Position numbers and translations under genes: made by a program. The notes under the pieces are model-generated. The model did not search any database, was not told the origin of the DNA, and saw only the letters and a program-made list of their open reading frames with translations. A DNA stretch of 64,000 nt from Cristatella mucedo (Eukaryota > Bryozoa > Phylactolaemata > Cristatellidae), in contig WPIO01000031.1 of NCBI GenBank assembly GCA_009760855.2, positions 205,001 through 269,000 on the forward strand, written 5' to 3'. Each line of letters opens with the position of its first letter. Position 1 is the stretch's first letter. Positions 11,250 through 22,239 of this stretch are shown piece after piece.

Positions 11250-11640
11250 CATGTGGGATAATAATAACGATACATTTGTTAAAACGCCCTCAGAGAACTC
11301 AATCTCCTTCTAGACACTTTACATTTGTTGCAAAGGAAGCACGATCGAATGGTTAGTGGTAGCATGCTCGATAAACAGCAAGAATAACATGGTTAGGGGT
11401 GTCATGCACGGGGTCAGCATGCAAGTATTGTTAGTGGCAGCATGCACAGTGTCAGCACGAATAAACACGTAGTGGACAAATCACATGGACCCACTCTATG
11501 CTGTGACAAATAGATACGTTTTTTGTTTCTGTTTAAATGTGGTCGAGTCAGGGGATGTCGTGATGCAAGTTGGAATTGAGTCTCGAAAAGGGATCTCGCT
11601 CTTCCTTCAGTCAAGAGAAGGGATCTCGCTCTTCCTTAAG
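11250..11640 (-). mobile_element. LINE family 1, 3' end
   Basis: Antisense tail (ataataataacgatac), the conserved block with ctcagagaactcaatctcc, and the body with gtgacaaatcacatggaccc-like text shared with copies at 43.5 kb and 45.2 kb. Near 11584-11640 a 20-base piece (aagggatctcgctcttcctt) is tandemly repeated. Confidence 0.85.
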
Positions 11641-11799
11641 CCCAGGGACCTCTTCAGCTGGCTCAAATGTAAGCAACGCGAGTCTGACCCTTACTGACGA
11701 TTGCTCTGCGAACCGTATGCAGAATGTCAAGAATAAACTTGAAAGTGTAAAGTATTTGGGCTGCATTTTCCAGTTTATATAGACAAGGTGACCTGCTTT

Positions 11800-12850
11800 A
11801 TATCTAAACTATACACCCAACATCCGCACGAGCGTCCCGTTTCCTTAAGCACCAACGAGCACACTAAAGCGCCGAGATTTCTACCGATTCACGCGTCGTG
11901 TGAATACGAATGCGTTTCCGCTCGCCGCTCGCTCTCTGCGGCGGCTCTCCTTACAGAACTGATCACGGAGCGCCGAGTCCAGTTATTATTCCCCCCCCCC
12001 GCTAGTTGTGATTCGTCTCCCGCATAGGTATCAGGAGTCGGTTACGTCGATGAGGCCTCATAGAATCCATATGCGCACCGTGAAGCTAGCGGTCTGCATC
12101 AAACCGTCCTTAGCCATCATGGAGCATCTCAATAAAGCGCTGCCAGCAGCCTCCTCTAGCCACCCAGCCATCCTCATCAAACCACCATCAAACCACGCGG
12201 AACGCTACCATTTCCTGCTGAGGGTTGTTGCACAAAAGGCTGAGAGCTGCGCCCAGGGGGGGTTCGCGAGGTGTTAGCCAAGCACGTGACTGTCGTGCTC
12301 TGCATTCGTTTCATGAGTCACGAAACTGAGGATGCGGTGCGCCAGCGGAAGGTTGCGCATGCGTGCGTGTGTGTACTTGTGAGCGAGCGCGTGCATACGA
12401 ACGTGTGTGTGCTTGCCAGTAGGCGTGCAATGCGGATAGCCAGGCTCCGCTAGTGCGGCGGAATCTTGAGGCCATGCTGAAGTCAAAATGCTCTCCCTTT
12501 CTGAGGGCCTGATAGCATTTTAAAAGCACACGCTGAGCGAAGGATACGACGACGAATCCACAATGCTCACGCGAAACACCGAAACTGACTGAGACCGCGA
12601 CACAGGGCGACCCAGTCATTCGGCTCTTGGACCCAAGCGATTGTTCGTAGCGCTCGCAGCGATCGACGTCAACGCTGTCAGCCCAACTTGGCTCGCTCAC
12701 GCTAAGTATCCGAGTTGGAATGGGAAGATACAGCCGAGCGACGCAGCAGTCTTCGTTCCTCACATATACCACCACACCCAGACACGCTGACGTATAGACA
12801 CGTGATTTTCAGGTCATTGACTGCCGGGTTCAAGGTTGCCAATAGGCAAC
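11800..12850. other. No gene recognised
   Basis: Unique-looking sequence upstream of the Cys-rich gene. It contains a C10 run near 11991-12000 and a GT/CG-alternating stretch around 12355-12420. Open frames here show no recognisable motif. Confidence 0.5.
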
Positions 12851-12864
12851 GCGGCCGCTGTGCT

Positions 12865-12872
12865 TGATATAT
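12865..12872 (+). promoter_or_regulatory. Possible TATA-like element of the Cys-rich gene
   Basis: gatatatg lies about 55 bases before the proposed start codon, in a region that otherwise becomes CpG-rich. Distance and sequence are compatible with a core promoter and short leader, but the transcription start is not visible. Confidence 0.25.
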
Positions 12873-12926
12873 GCAATCGCTGGCTTCGCTGTCTCCAGAG
12901 ATTGTGATTGCAGCTGCCGAGAGACC

Positions 12927-12978
12927 ATGCTTGCCGCCGCCGCCATTGTCGCAGCGTTTCTCGTCGCGGGACTGAACG
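12927..12978 (+). CDS. Cys-rich gene exon 1 (signal peptide)
   Basis: ATG at 12927 follows a gagacc context and encodes 17 residues plus one base before the donor G|GTAGGC. The encoded MLAAAAIVAAFLVAGLN is a clear hydrophobic signal core. Reading through the donor would give an alanine-rich tail with no cysteines that stops at 13145, so splicing is the better model. Confidence 0.8.
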
Positions 12979-15900
12979 GTAGGCCGCGGAGCTCTACGGA
13001 GCTAGCGTCCGCCAGGGCAGCTTTTTGGGCAGCTTCTTCTCGAGGGCTCGAGCCGCTCGCAGCTGCAGCAGCAGCAGCGTCCACGAACCCTCAGCTTGCA
13101 GCCGCCGAAGCTGCCGCCGCCGCCGCCGCTTCGAGCTTCGGCTAGTGCCGACATCGCGTTTCTCGACTGCAGCCGACGATGCTGCGGGCGAGTGCCCCAA
13201 AGGGATACCGCAGGTGAGATGTTTTGCGGATCCGTGCCACGGCGTCGACGTTTCGAGCGAATGTCAGCTCTCTAAAGCGGGCGTCGAATGCCGGTGAGGG
13301 CGCTCGCTTCTCGCTCAGACTCGCCGCCTGTCCAGCTATCGCCCGCATCTCCCTCAGACCGACGCCGACCGCGAGCTGGGCCTTAGACACGCTCAGACTC
13401 GCCTCTTGAGGCGTCTCCTGGCTGCCGCTGGCGCTGCTGCCGGGCCGCCACCGGGCGAGAACCGGAGGCAGGGCGATTCGTCCACCGTCGAGTCGATCCG
13501 TTTACCGCACTGCCGGGGCGGCAAGCGTTCGCGGCCGGAGCCAGTCGAGGCCCGAGGCTGAGGTCGCTGCCGCAGCCCTGCCATCTTGGCTCGTTTTTTC
13601 CGACCGAGTCGCCTGCTCTGGACGGCTCCAGCTGCTGATCAGACAGCTGCAGCCGCCGTGCGTGCGTGCGTTAGTTTGAGAGCTTGCTAAAGCGTCGCCT
13701 TCGAACCGAAAGGTCACTCGCGACTGACCTTCACTTGCCAGTCTCGAGCTGCCGCGAAGCGGCTGCTCGGCCCACCGCTCTCAGCCTTCGGCAGCACAGC
13801 GTCACGTGTCACAGCCGTACGGCTGCTGCTGCAGCAGCAGAGGCGGCAGTAGCTGCTGTCGTCGTTTCCGGCATCGTTCGATCGAGCCCAGCTGTCGGCC
13901 CCACGTCCCTCGTTTGCTGACCATGCTGTGCCGAGCTGGCCTGACTTGGCACGGTGCGTTCAGCCTGAGGCCCCAGTTGCAATTGGCTCACAAAATTGTA
14001 GGAGCAACTATTGCGGCGGCTGTAACCGTGAATACTACCTGGCCGGTCGCCGGCTAACCAAGTCAGAATGTGAGTACGACAGGTTTTGCCAAATGTGGAA
14101 GCTAATGGCGGTCTCGCGCCTACGCTTGCATCGCGATTTCGCACAGCCACGTAGCTCTATCAACGCACGTGTATTCGTCGGCTAGCGACTGTAGGCTCGT
14201 GTGTTCGTATACTCGCTCACTTGTGTGAGCTCGTGCACGTGAGTGTGCGCGTGGTTTTGCATGCTCGTACACACACGCACGAGTACTTACACCGAATGCG
14301 AGGGCGCGCACTCAAGTGAGCACACGCGGACCTTGCATAATCTGCAAATCATCTGACATCCTTGGAAGCACCGCTCGTGTGGCTTTTCTGATTCATGAAG
14401 GTGCGGTTTACTTGGCGTGCCACCCTCCATTCATACGAAGGACTGCTGCCACGGCAGCCCAGGCTAAGTGGCAGTGTCGCTTACTAGGCATCGCTCTGAC
14501 ATGCCAGTCTCTGCTCGCTGCCAGAGGCTTTTTATCTTGTAATTTTGTCACCGAATTGTGTCAGCTGTCATCCCGAATAGTTTTTCCTTCGACAGAAGGC
14601 GCAGCTAGAATCGGAAGGGGTTGGGGGCACTGGCACGTGTTATGCAGCACCTGCTGCCGCCACCAGCTTATCAACCAGATGCGATTGTTCGGCAGGTTTT
14701 TCTTAGGCGTAGACACATAGTCCACAAGCTGGCCTTAGTCTTTAGTCACTCTTATCGAGTGTCCGCTCGAATCCAGTCTCTTTCTAAGCCGATAGCAGCC
14801 GTCGGTGTTTGTGTGATGCTCGTCGGCTTCCTTCGATGGCTCCACCGGCCTAGAGATCTTTTGGGGCCGTCAAAGCTTGCCACTCGTTGTTTCGTCTTCG
14901 CTGGGAGCCTTTGCTTTGTGCCGAGCCCGTCTGCGCCTATGTCTGTGATATGTCTGTGATGCACCTGCCGTTTGTTGGAGCAAGTTGCAACAAAGGCGTG
15001 CCCATCTCTCGGCCAAGGATGGGCTCAGCCTTGACCTTTCTGTGTGAGTAGGCAGTAGCAACGGCTGAAGGGATGAGTGGCCTCGTCTGCTTTGGTCGCC
15101 GTTCGGCGGCTGTAGTAAGACTCCACTGCCTCCTCGCTCAGTATCGTTATGCTTGAGTAAGGTGGCGTGCTGATGGAGCGACTGTATTACCTCGTGAGTT
15201 ATTTGACTCGGCATTTCTGGAGCTGGGATAACTTGCTTTGCTCTCTGCCCAGTGACTTGGCTGCTAGGACAGACATTGGGGTGTGTGGCGATCCGTGCGA
15301 CGTGGCATAAACAACATCTGCAGCTGCCGTCTGCAGCTGGTTAAATGTTAAGCTAACTAACATTGTTGTCAGCAGCAGTTTCCTATGCCACGAGTATCGA
15401 CATGGCATCAGCGGATTATGGGAATGCACCGTTTATCCTCGTGCTGCGTTGACTCTCTCAGTTCTTTCGTCTCAGACACAAGGACGCGTATTTGTGGAGC
15501 ATCGAGAAAGCTTGTCAATCAGCCCCCAGGATGCTGCAAGATAAGGTCTACGGAAGAGTGAGGGCCAGCTAGATGAAGCACTGCGTAGCTGCCGCACACA
15601 CTACGTAGGTCATCCACACCGGCATCGAGGTGGCAGGGCTGCTAGTGGGAGGCCGTCGTTAAGTGCAACTGGGCAGTCAGGTGGCTTGCAGGAGGCACAG
15701 CTGATAGTCGGTGACCTGCCCACACCATCCTGATCATGTATACTCATGTGCGAAAATTCCTCGCTAATCAGGGGATTTTCTTACCGGTGCCAGGCATACT
15801 CAAGTGATGCAAACCACATGAAAATATTTATCGACAGCCCAAAAACAGGTGCAGGCTCTGATGGTGTGCATGCGTTTAGCATGACGTAATCGCATCACGA

Positions 15901-18900
15901 TTCTTTATTACCTCCCTTCTCTGGCTGGGCATAGAGGCAGCAACCTTCTGCCGCCTCTCTTCTTCTGTAGTACATTCCGCATTTTCGCCTGTGTTGCACT
16001 GAAAAATTTGGCATTGTCTGGTGCAGGCCGGAGCCGGAAGCTGCATCAGCTGTCGGTCGATCTCGATCCCTAGTCGTTTCACGGGGTTCAAATCAGGTGA
16101 GTGGCAGGCAGGGCTACTGCACCTGACCCACACACGGATTCGCCAAAACTTGATCCACTTGATTTATTGTCGTCATGTTAGATTTCAAAGCTCGAATACT
16201 CTGTTTGCGGTCGTTTCGTGTGACACCAAGATAGATAGCGATATACTATGCACACTGCCAGGCCAGAGAAGTACTTTTTAACGAAACCTTGTTTGCTGCT
16301 GATGCAGTAATCCAGCCAGTCGCCTGATTTGAACTACACCATTCGGCTACAGAACGATAGCGACAGGCAGCTGAGGCCGAGTATTCAGCCTCAGCACAAT
16401 AGCCAAACCTTTCGGGAAAGCTCAGGCTCAGTGGAATGTGCAACCGAATAAGAGACGATGCAGAAGCTTGTGGCCTCTATGCCTGGCCGGGCAAGTGTGG
16501 TAATAAAGAATCATGGTGAGATGACGTCACGCTAAACCCATGCACACCAGCAGCGCATGTATTTGTTTTTGGGCTGTCCATAAATATTTTCGTGTGCTTC
16601 GCATAACTTTAGTACGCCTGGCATCGTTGAAGAAACCTCTGATAACCCGAACGAATTTGCAGCATCGAGAACTCTTTGCACCTGGGTTTGGGTCGTCCAT
16701 AAATTGACTGGATGTGCCTGAATGCCACTGCCTCAACGCTTTGAAGCCAAATTACCAAAATAAGCTATCCAAAGAGCCACTACATTCGATGAGCTCTAAA
16801 CCACGGGTTTCGAACAGATATCACACCGGAGCTAAAAAAAAGCCCACAAGAAAACAGTAAATAGGGTGAGACAAAAAGAACCGGTCGAGATTGTGGCCGA
16901 CATATGCTGAAAGGAGAGGCTGAATCTGCAGCAGCTGCTGCTGCTGCCAGTCACTGTCGATGTAGCCCAGTCGTGCTTGTGATGGCCTCTTGCTGGCTTT
17001 TGAAAATGTTGCTTGAGTTTGGGTTGCACCAGACTTACAGAAAATGGTCAGCTTCCGTTCAGGTCTATTGGCGAGTGGCCAATGCACCCCCTATGAGTCA
17101 CCCCACCAGATTCTTAACGTCTATGAGACATCAGGGAAACACCTAAGGGAAAGGAGGCTGGTATGTGTACATCAGTTCTTTAAAAATAGCTCAAAGTCAT
17201 GTGAGCTGTTTCGGCATCGGGCCAATACTCGTCTGAGGGCTAGGTTACCATAGTTTATGGACGTTCTTCTGTTGCTAAGGAAGCAACAGTCTCAAGTATT
17301 TGAGCGAGAAGGACGCCTGCAATTGGAATTGTTGCATTTTAGAGATTATCTCTCAATAGAGGAACAGACCGTAGAGCCACTATGTCCCACCGAGCGCTAC
17401 ACGTGGGCTTGGTCACGTTCACACCTGCTGAGGCATGGCCTCAAGACAACCGAGAGCCATTAAAACACTTAACCTAGCCATTTGGGCTTCTAATCTTGAG
17501 TGCTATGAGTTGCTGCTGTTATCATGAAAAGAGCAAGAATGCTATCGGATGTTGACTGCTTGCTACCAAGCTGCAGAAAGGACATTGAGGTTCGCTTCTC
17601 TGGGAGCCTGATTGTCCTCGGTGTGAAGGGAGGCTGGTGGCAGGGCCTTGCCCCGGCAATTTTCTCTGCTTTGCTCTGCTCGGCAAGTGGTCACAAGGCC
17701 AGGGTGAAGGTAAAAAGGTAGATCAAACAGAGGAGCTAGCCGATCAAACAACCTCATCAAAGTAGTGGCAGGAGATTCTCGATGGCTATCAGCAGCAATT
17801 GCAGAGTCAATACAGATAGTCGACGCGACCGAACGACCAGGATCGTGAAGTGCAATCATCAAAACCGTGGCACAAGAACCTGATCGGACCGGTTTAATTT
17901 TTGAGCAAGCGATGAGCTTCGGCGACTCGAGAGGGAGCCAGAAACCCTCTGTCAAAGCGCAGATCGGAGTGCGGCCAGCGAACATTCGCTGCTGCCCGAG
18001 AGGATGCTTTGCACGGCGGCTGAGGCAGCCGAGAGGCTGCTGCTTGCATGGGAACTCGGGCGATCGATCGGCGAGTGCTCGGAGCCATCGACGCCGCCCG
18101 AGCTCCTCCTTCTCCTCCCTACAGCTCGCTGTGGCTCCGAAGCTTCGGAGCTTTAGGCTTCATGTAGAAGTGGCTGCTGGATGAGAGGCCTCGCGAACCG
18201 CCGAGGCCTCTCGTTGGCTGCTGGACGAGTCTTGGGCTGCACGGGCTCAGAGAGCTGCTCCCCGTAGCCGCAGCTCTCTGAGCCCGTGCAGCCGCAGTGC
18301 ACACAGCAGTGCAGCCGGCTGCACTGCTTCGAACTGCTAGGGGCCAGCCAGAGTGGCTAGTGGGCCTTGCCACGAGGCGGCGTGTCACGGTCGCTAGCTC
18401 TGATGGATGGCCTATTCGGTGTGTGTGTGTGTGTGTGCGTGTGCGCGCGCGCGCGTGCATGCGCGCGCATTCCTGCCTCCGTCCCCTCATCTCGCCCCGG
18501 CTGCTGTGCGCATTCATCGGCCAGCCTTTGTAGGCTGCCAGCTGAACGTCAACTGTTTCGTCGATCCGTGCCGCGTCACCAAGTGCAATGCCTATCCGGA
18601 GGCAAAGTGCGAGTAAGTCAGGCTCTTTTTTTAGCTACCCCTCCCTGCTGGGCGTGTGGCAGCAGCATTCCTGTGCAAGTGAAGATGGCTTGATCGCCAA
18701 GGACTTTTGACCCGTTTGATCGTGCATGACCCTCAGTCCATGCACCGTGCACGTGTGAGTTGTAAACTGAGCCTGCGTCGCTTTGCTATGCCCCAAGATC
18801 TGAGTAGGCAAATGCCTGCCGATCGTTCTCGTCAAGGTCTTGATCAGCTCAAGTGCCTATAAGGCTGGGGCATGTGCAGCGTAACTATAGGTCTCTGAGG

Positions 18901-19295
18901 GCACGCAAGACGAAGAGAGACGGAAGTGGGCTATAGCTATTCGCAGGTCTGTATCAGCTTCATTGGCAAGGGGCGATCGGCTTGGCCGCTATTGCAAATA
19001 GGAAATTTGTTAGGTTGGCAAAATATGTTTGCTTTTCTGCAGCACAGCACTAACAAAGATTGTGTGCTATGCTATCACAATTCATCGTGACAAGCTCAGT
19101 TTTATTACTAAACTTTACTTTGGACATAGCATCCAGTGTATATGCACCATTGAAGTAAAACATGCAAATTATAGAAGGGATGCCTGTCAGAATGGCTACT
19201 AAGCCTTTCCATAAAGGAGCTGCTCCTCAAGCTGTATAAGAATATACATACATATATATATGTGTGTGCGTGTGTGTGCGTGTGTGTGCGTGCGT

Positions 19296-19331
<36 letters not shown>

Positions 19332-21987
19332 AGAGAGAGAGACAGGAGACAAGAACTTGAAAACACACCTATTTAGGACAGCATTTAGTGGATCCCTGTG
19401 ATTCATCCTTCATGTGCTTATGTATGCAGACACTGTGCATGCTGCTACTAACTGCACTTGCATGCTGACCCTGTGCATGTCACCCCTAACCATGGTATTC
19501 GTGTTGTTTATCAAGCATGATATTACTCACCATTCAATCGTGTTTCCCTTTGCAGCAAATGTAAAGCACCTAGAGAGAGATTGAGTTCTCTGAGGGCGCT
19601 TTATCAAGTGCATTATTATTATTATTATGTCAGAGTCATAGCTCCAGGCTTAGGTGTCTTGCGCCTGAAGGCATGGTCTCCGGCGAATTCAGTGAGAGGC
19701 GATCGTTGAGCGACCCGGTGCGGATGACCCGGTGGACCAAGTAGACAAAGCTGAGTTTTAGCTATGCTGGCATAAGCTGGAGGCACAGGTAAGCAGGAGC
19801 AAGAGAACGAGAGGTCCGGAAGTGAAAGCGAGTGACTGGTCCCAGGCTCGCGGCCAGGAGGTTTTTCACAGAGGTAAATCTTAATTCGGTCGGCGTGCGA
19901 GTGCTGCACAGGAAGTCGCCTGAAATGTGACTTCAACTATCAGTCGTCGACTGGAAGCCGTGGCACCGTGAGCCCTTGGCGGGACTGTCTGCAGCTTGCT
20001 GGAAGAGTCTTTGCTTTTTTCTCGGTGCCACATTGTGTCTGTGGCTAGAGCAAGCAGGAGTGCTGCGTTCCTGCTGCTGGGATTTCCCGACTGTGACTTG
20101 CCACGGCTATTGTCGGTAGGCCGCTGTCGGTGTTCATCAAGCTAAATAGCTTATTTTCAACGCACCAAAATTTCTTAGCCTGAGGCCTACATAAAGGATG
20201 TAGGCATACTTTTCACGCAGGGCACATTGTGTAGACGTTAATGTAATGTATCTCTGTCTGTAACTCCACAAAGTCATAAAAACTTAAGCAGTGCAATCAA
20301 CGGCCGAGCCTCACACCTGTGATGTGAGCCCACCTCTCCCGAAGGTTACCTTCCATCGTGAGTTTACCGAACGGGTCTTGCTTTCTTGCTTCCTTCAGTT
20401 GCATATTGCACATGCATACTAACTAAAAATCGTGTATTGCAATGAATTTATTGCACTAGCATGGCTTCGGCTAAAAAGGCCTGGGTTTTCCCTGCTGCTG
20501 TCTTTCCACTCTTGATGGAAGCTCATTGCTAGCATAAGCATGTTTTTTCAGTTTCCACCGGAGGATTCATATTAGGATTCTAATGTACCGCGAATTTCAG
20601 TAATATCAAAAGTCAGCAGGCTGTGCATATTGTGTAAGCTATGGCTGCTTGCTTTGCTTTGTAACGTAACGTGATGTATTCCCGTCTATAACCCTATAAA
20701 GTCACAAAGACTTAGTGGGTGTTACATAAGAGAACTTTCTATGGCACACTCAATGCCTAAGCGGCTTCCGGGACGCACTCGGTAGTCAACAGACTTCATC
20801 TCACTCAGCAAAGACAAAGTGAGAAGCATAGCTGAGTCAGGAGGGCAGTTGAGGTAGTGAGTAGCATGGAAGTAGCATCTCGGGATGGCTGGAAATGGTG
20901 TGCCATTGTCAGCAGCAGGGGAATAGATGTCGTTACGTAATAGTTGTGGAAGTGAGTTCCACAATCTAGGACCTGCAGAGCAAAAGCTTCTCGGAAAGCT
21001 GAATGTCTGGACTCTGTTAAAAGTGTTCAGCCGGCCGCGACTGTTCGGGTGGCGAAATGCAAGTTCACGTTCTTGCAATAGCTCAAGTGATCAAGCGAGA
21101 CCGCTGCAATCGGCACATAAGAAAATTAGAAAATAAACGGACTACTCGACTGATGCGAGAGTGAAGAGCGTTAGTTCGCTCTGCGAGTAGCCCTAAAGAA
21201 AGAGCTCATCCATCAATCATAAAGTGAACAGGTTCGACGAGCCGGCAATTCATTGAAAGGACTTGATCGGGGACTTGATCCCTCGCATCAAGCAAAAGCC
21301 GCAGCCTCCTGCCACTTCGCTTCATATCAGCCGAATCTGTCCAAACAATTACCAAAGGATTCTTTCCGGCCATCGTGCGCTTAGACATCGGCATGTACGA
21401 CACGCGACACGTGCTAAGCAGAGTCCATTAAGCGCTTAAGCGCGATGCCTGAGCAGGCATTATTACATCTGCTAACGTTGCTTAAGGCTATTTCTATACG
21501 GCATCTGTAAAGTGCGTAGAAAGAGATTCAGTTCTCTGAGGGCGCTATACAAATTTATTGCTACTATTAGTAGTAGTATATGCGCCGTTGAGTCACTCTG
21601 TCTGAGTGGCAACCTAAACGCGAATTAACTGAAACACGGTCGCAGTTACCAAAATATGACTGCTGCAATGAAGGCGTTAATTGCACAACAATTATTTATC
21701 TTTGTTTTGTTCGAAAACAAGTCTGCGGCAAACTAATCAGTGCTGTTACGCATAACTATGCATGCGTTTCTGTGCTGCGTCATAGGCAGTAGCTTTTTTG
21801 TTTTTTCATATTAGACCAGTTTAGTTCGAAATTTTTCTAGTATAGCAGTGCTTCCTGAGCCATCGATGCACGTTTGTGCCTGCAGCTCATTTGCTGCCGC
21901 TGTAGGAGTAACTACTGTGGAGGCTGCAACGCCGAGTTCTACCTCAACGATGTCAACGTATCGGAGTTTTGCGACACTCAGGCCTGA
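12927..21987 (+). CDS. Secreted protein with two tandem eight-cysteine SNYCGGCN modules (gene span, 5 exons)
   Basis: Five exons join with consistent phases: 12927-12978, 13173-13293, 14002-14069, 18534-18612 and 21906-21987. The product is about 133 residues. Residues 1-18 are a hydrophobic signal peptide (MLAAAAIVAAFLVAGLNA). Module 1 spans about residues 19-81 and module 2 about 82-133. Each module follows C-x(n)-V-x-C-F-x-D-P-C, then C, then C, then SNYCGGCN-x-E-(Y/F)-Y-L, then a final C, giving 16 cysteines in the mature chain. That number is even and fits a disulfide-stabilised extracellular protein. Introns: phase 1 before module 1, phase 1 between modules, and phase 2 inside each module directly before SNYCGGC. 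Module 1 is thus a symmetric 1-1 exon pair, as expected after tandem exon duplication. An AATAAA lies about 250 bases after the stop. I have seen similar DPC/NYCGGC patterns in animal extracellular proteins but cannot name the family or function. Confidence 0.85.
13173..13293 (+). CDS. Cys-rich gene exon 2 (first half of module 1)
   Basis: The acceptor is a pyrimidine-rich tract ending ctgcag at 13172. It encodes (A)DDAAGECPKGIPQVRCFADP and continues through three more cysteines to VEC. The donor CG|GTGAGG leaves phase 2. Confidence 0.85.
13800..13960. repeat. CTG/CAG-rich palindromic stretch
   Basis: Contains ggctgctgctgcagcagcag, a self-complementary triplet run, in the intron between exons 2 and 3. 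The surrounding CpG-rich sequence is non-coding in this model. Confidence 0.55.
14002..14069 (+). CDS. Cys-rich gene exon 3 (second half of module 1)
   Basis: The acceptor is ttgtag at 14001. It encodes SNYCGGCNREYYLAGRRLTK, then SE. The donor T|GTGAGT leaves phase 1 and the first base of a Cys codon. Confidence 0.88.
15770..16140 (-). pseudogene. Tc1/mariner-type transposase C-terminus relic (left copy)
   Basis: The minus strand encodes CHSPDLNPVKRLGIEIDRQL, then an interval, then VAASMPSQRREVIKNRDAIT. This matches the SPDLNPIENLWxxIDRxL...SMPxRxxxVIxxxG signature at the end of Tc1-like DDE transposases. After the stop comes an approximately 100-base 3' flank (tttttgggctgtcgataaat) shared with the right copy. 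Confidence 0.85.
16310..16660 (+). pseudogene. Tc1/mariner-type transposase C-terminus relic (right, inverted copy)
   Basis: The plus strand reads SPDLNYTIRL...DRQLRP, then KLVASMPGRASVVIKNHG, with frame breaks. It then shows the same downstream sequence as the left copy (tttttgggctgtccataaat). The two copies form an inverted pair with about 170 bases between them. Confidence 0.82.
18183..18328. repeat. Cluster of three perfect inverted repeats
   Basis: Hairpin 1: 11-bp arms 18183-18193 and 18202-18212. Hairpin 2: perfect 23-bp arms 18235-18257 and 18271-18293 with a 13-base loop. Palindrome 3: perfect 24-base dyad 18305-18328. The ggctgca/tgcagcc core recurs in hairpin 2 and palindrome 3. 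All lie inside the long intron between exons 3 and 4 of the Cys-rich gene. Confidence 0.93.
18419..18470. repeat. (TG)n(CG)n microsatellite
   Basis: TG repeat changing into CG alternation, a Z-DNA-prone sequence, about 65 bases before the exon 4 acceptor. Confidence 0.9.
18534..18612 (+). CDS. Cys-rich gene exon 4 (first half of module 2)
   Basis: The acceptor is cctttgtag. It completes a Cys codon and then encodes CQLNVNCFVDPCRVTKC and NAYPEAKC. The donor GA|GTAAGT leaves phase 2, the same phase and place as in module 1. Confidence 0.88.
19243..19346. repeat. (TA)n-(TG)n-(GA)n compound microsatellite
   Basis: Alternating TA, then TG with GC variants, then GA. The minus-strand open frame here is just His-Thr repeat. 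Confidence 0.92.
19345..19632 (+). mobile_element. LINE family 1, 3' end
   Basis: Starts in ttgaaaacacacctatttag, runs through the 3' UTR (gtgcatgtcacccctaacca) to gtaaagcacctagagagaga, ggcgctttatcaagtgc and an ATT tail. It matches the tail of the copy at 31480-32370 closely, so it is comparatively young. Confidence 0.9.
20215..20300 (-). mobile_element. LINE family 2, 3' tail fragment
   Basis: atgtaatgtatctctgtctg followed by taactccacaaagtcataaa, the family 2 antisense 3' end. Confidence 0.75.
20660..21095 (-). mobile_element. LINE family 2, 3' end with ORF2 C-terminus
   Basis: The minus strand encodes RGRLNTFNRVQTFSFPRSFC, then SAGPRLWNSLPQLLRNDIYS and on to a stop near 20722. It ends in the family 2 tail near 20662 (a degraded ACATT repeat). 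The SAGPRLWNSLP box is typical of the region after the RT in CR1/L2-type LINEs. Confidence 0.88.
21495..21585 (+). mobile_element. LINE 1/SINE-type 3' tail fragment
   Basis: gtaaagtgcgtagaaagaga, then ttctctgagggcgctataca, then a degenerate ATT/AGT tail. The ending gctatacaaat is the SINE-like variant. Confidence 0.75.
21906..21987 (+). CDS. Cys-rich gene exon 5 (second half of module 2, stop)
   Basis: The acceptor is gctgtag. It encodes SNYCGGCNAEFYLNDVNVSE, then FCDTQA and TGA at 21985-21987. It is closely parallel to exon 3. Confidence 0.9.
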
Positions 21988-22233
21988 TTGCGGAACTACT
22001 TTGTGACCTGTCGTAGCCGAGGCCAGGCTCGTGCGCTACTACGCAGGTCTCTTTCGAGATCGATCCTCGCCAATGATTCGTCTCCGCTTCCGCGAGGCCA
22101 CTGACGCATTGCTTAGCGCCGCCCCTCGAAGCTTCGATCGTGTAGCCGCTGGTCGTTCAGCTCAAGCTCGCTGCTGGCGCTTATATGGCTGCGATTATGT
22201 TAAGTGGACTCATGAGTACCCCTGTTGCTTGTG

Positions 22234-22239
22234 AATAAA
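22234..22239 (+). terminator. Poly(A) signal AATAAA of the Cys-rich gene
   Basis: A canonical hexamer about 247 bases after the TGA, on the same strand, with no other plus-strand gene between. Confidence 0.6.

Noticed and set aside
12979-13145. Alanine-rich continuation of the signal-peptide frame
   Set aside because: A good donor precedes it, it has no cysteines and stops before the cysteine exon; splicing to 13173 restores a coherent protein.
19108-19368. His/Thr-rich open frame
   Set aside because: TG/CG microsatellite translated on the minus strand.
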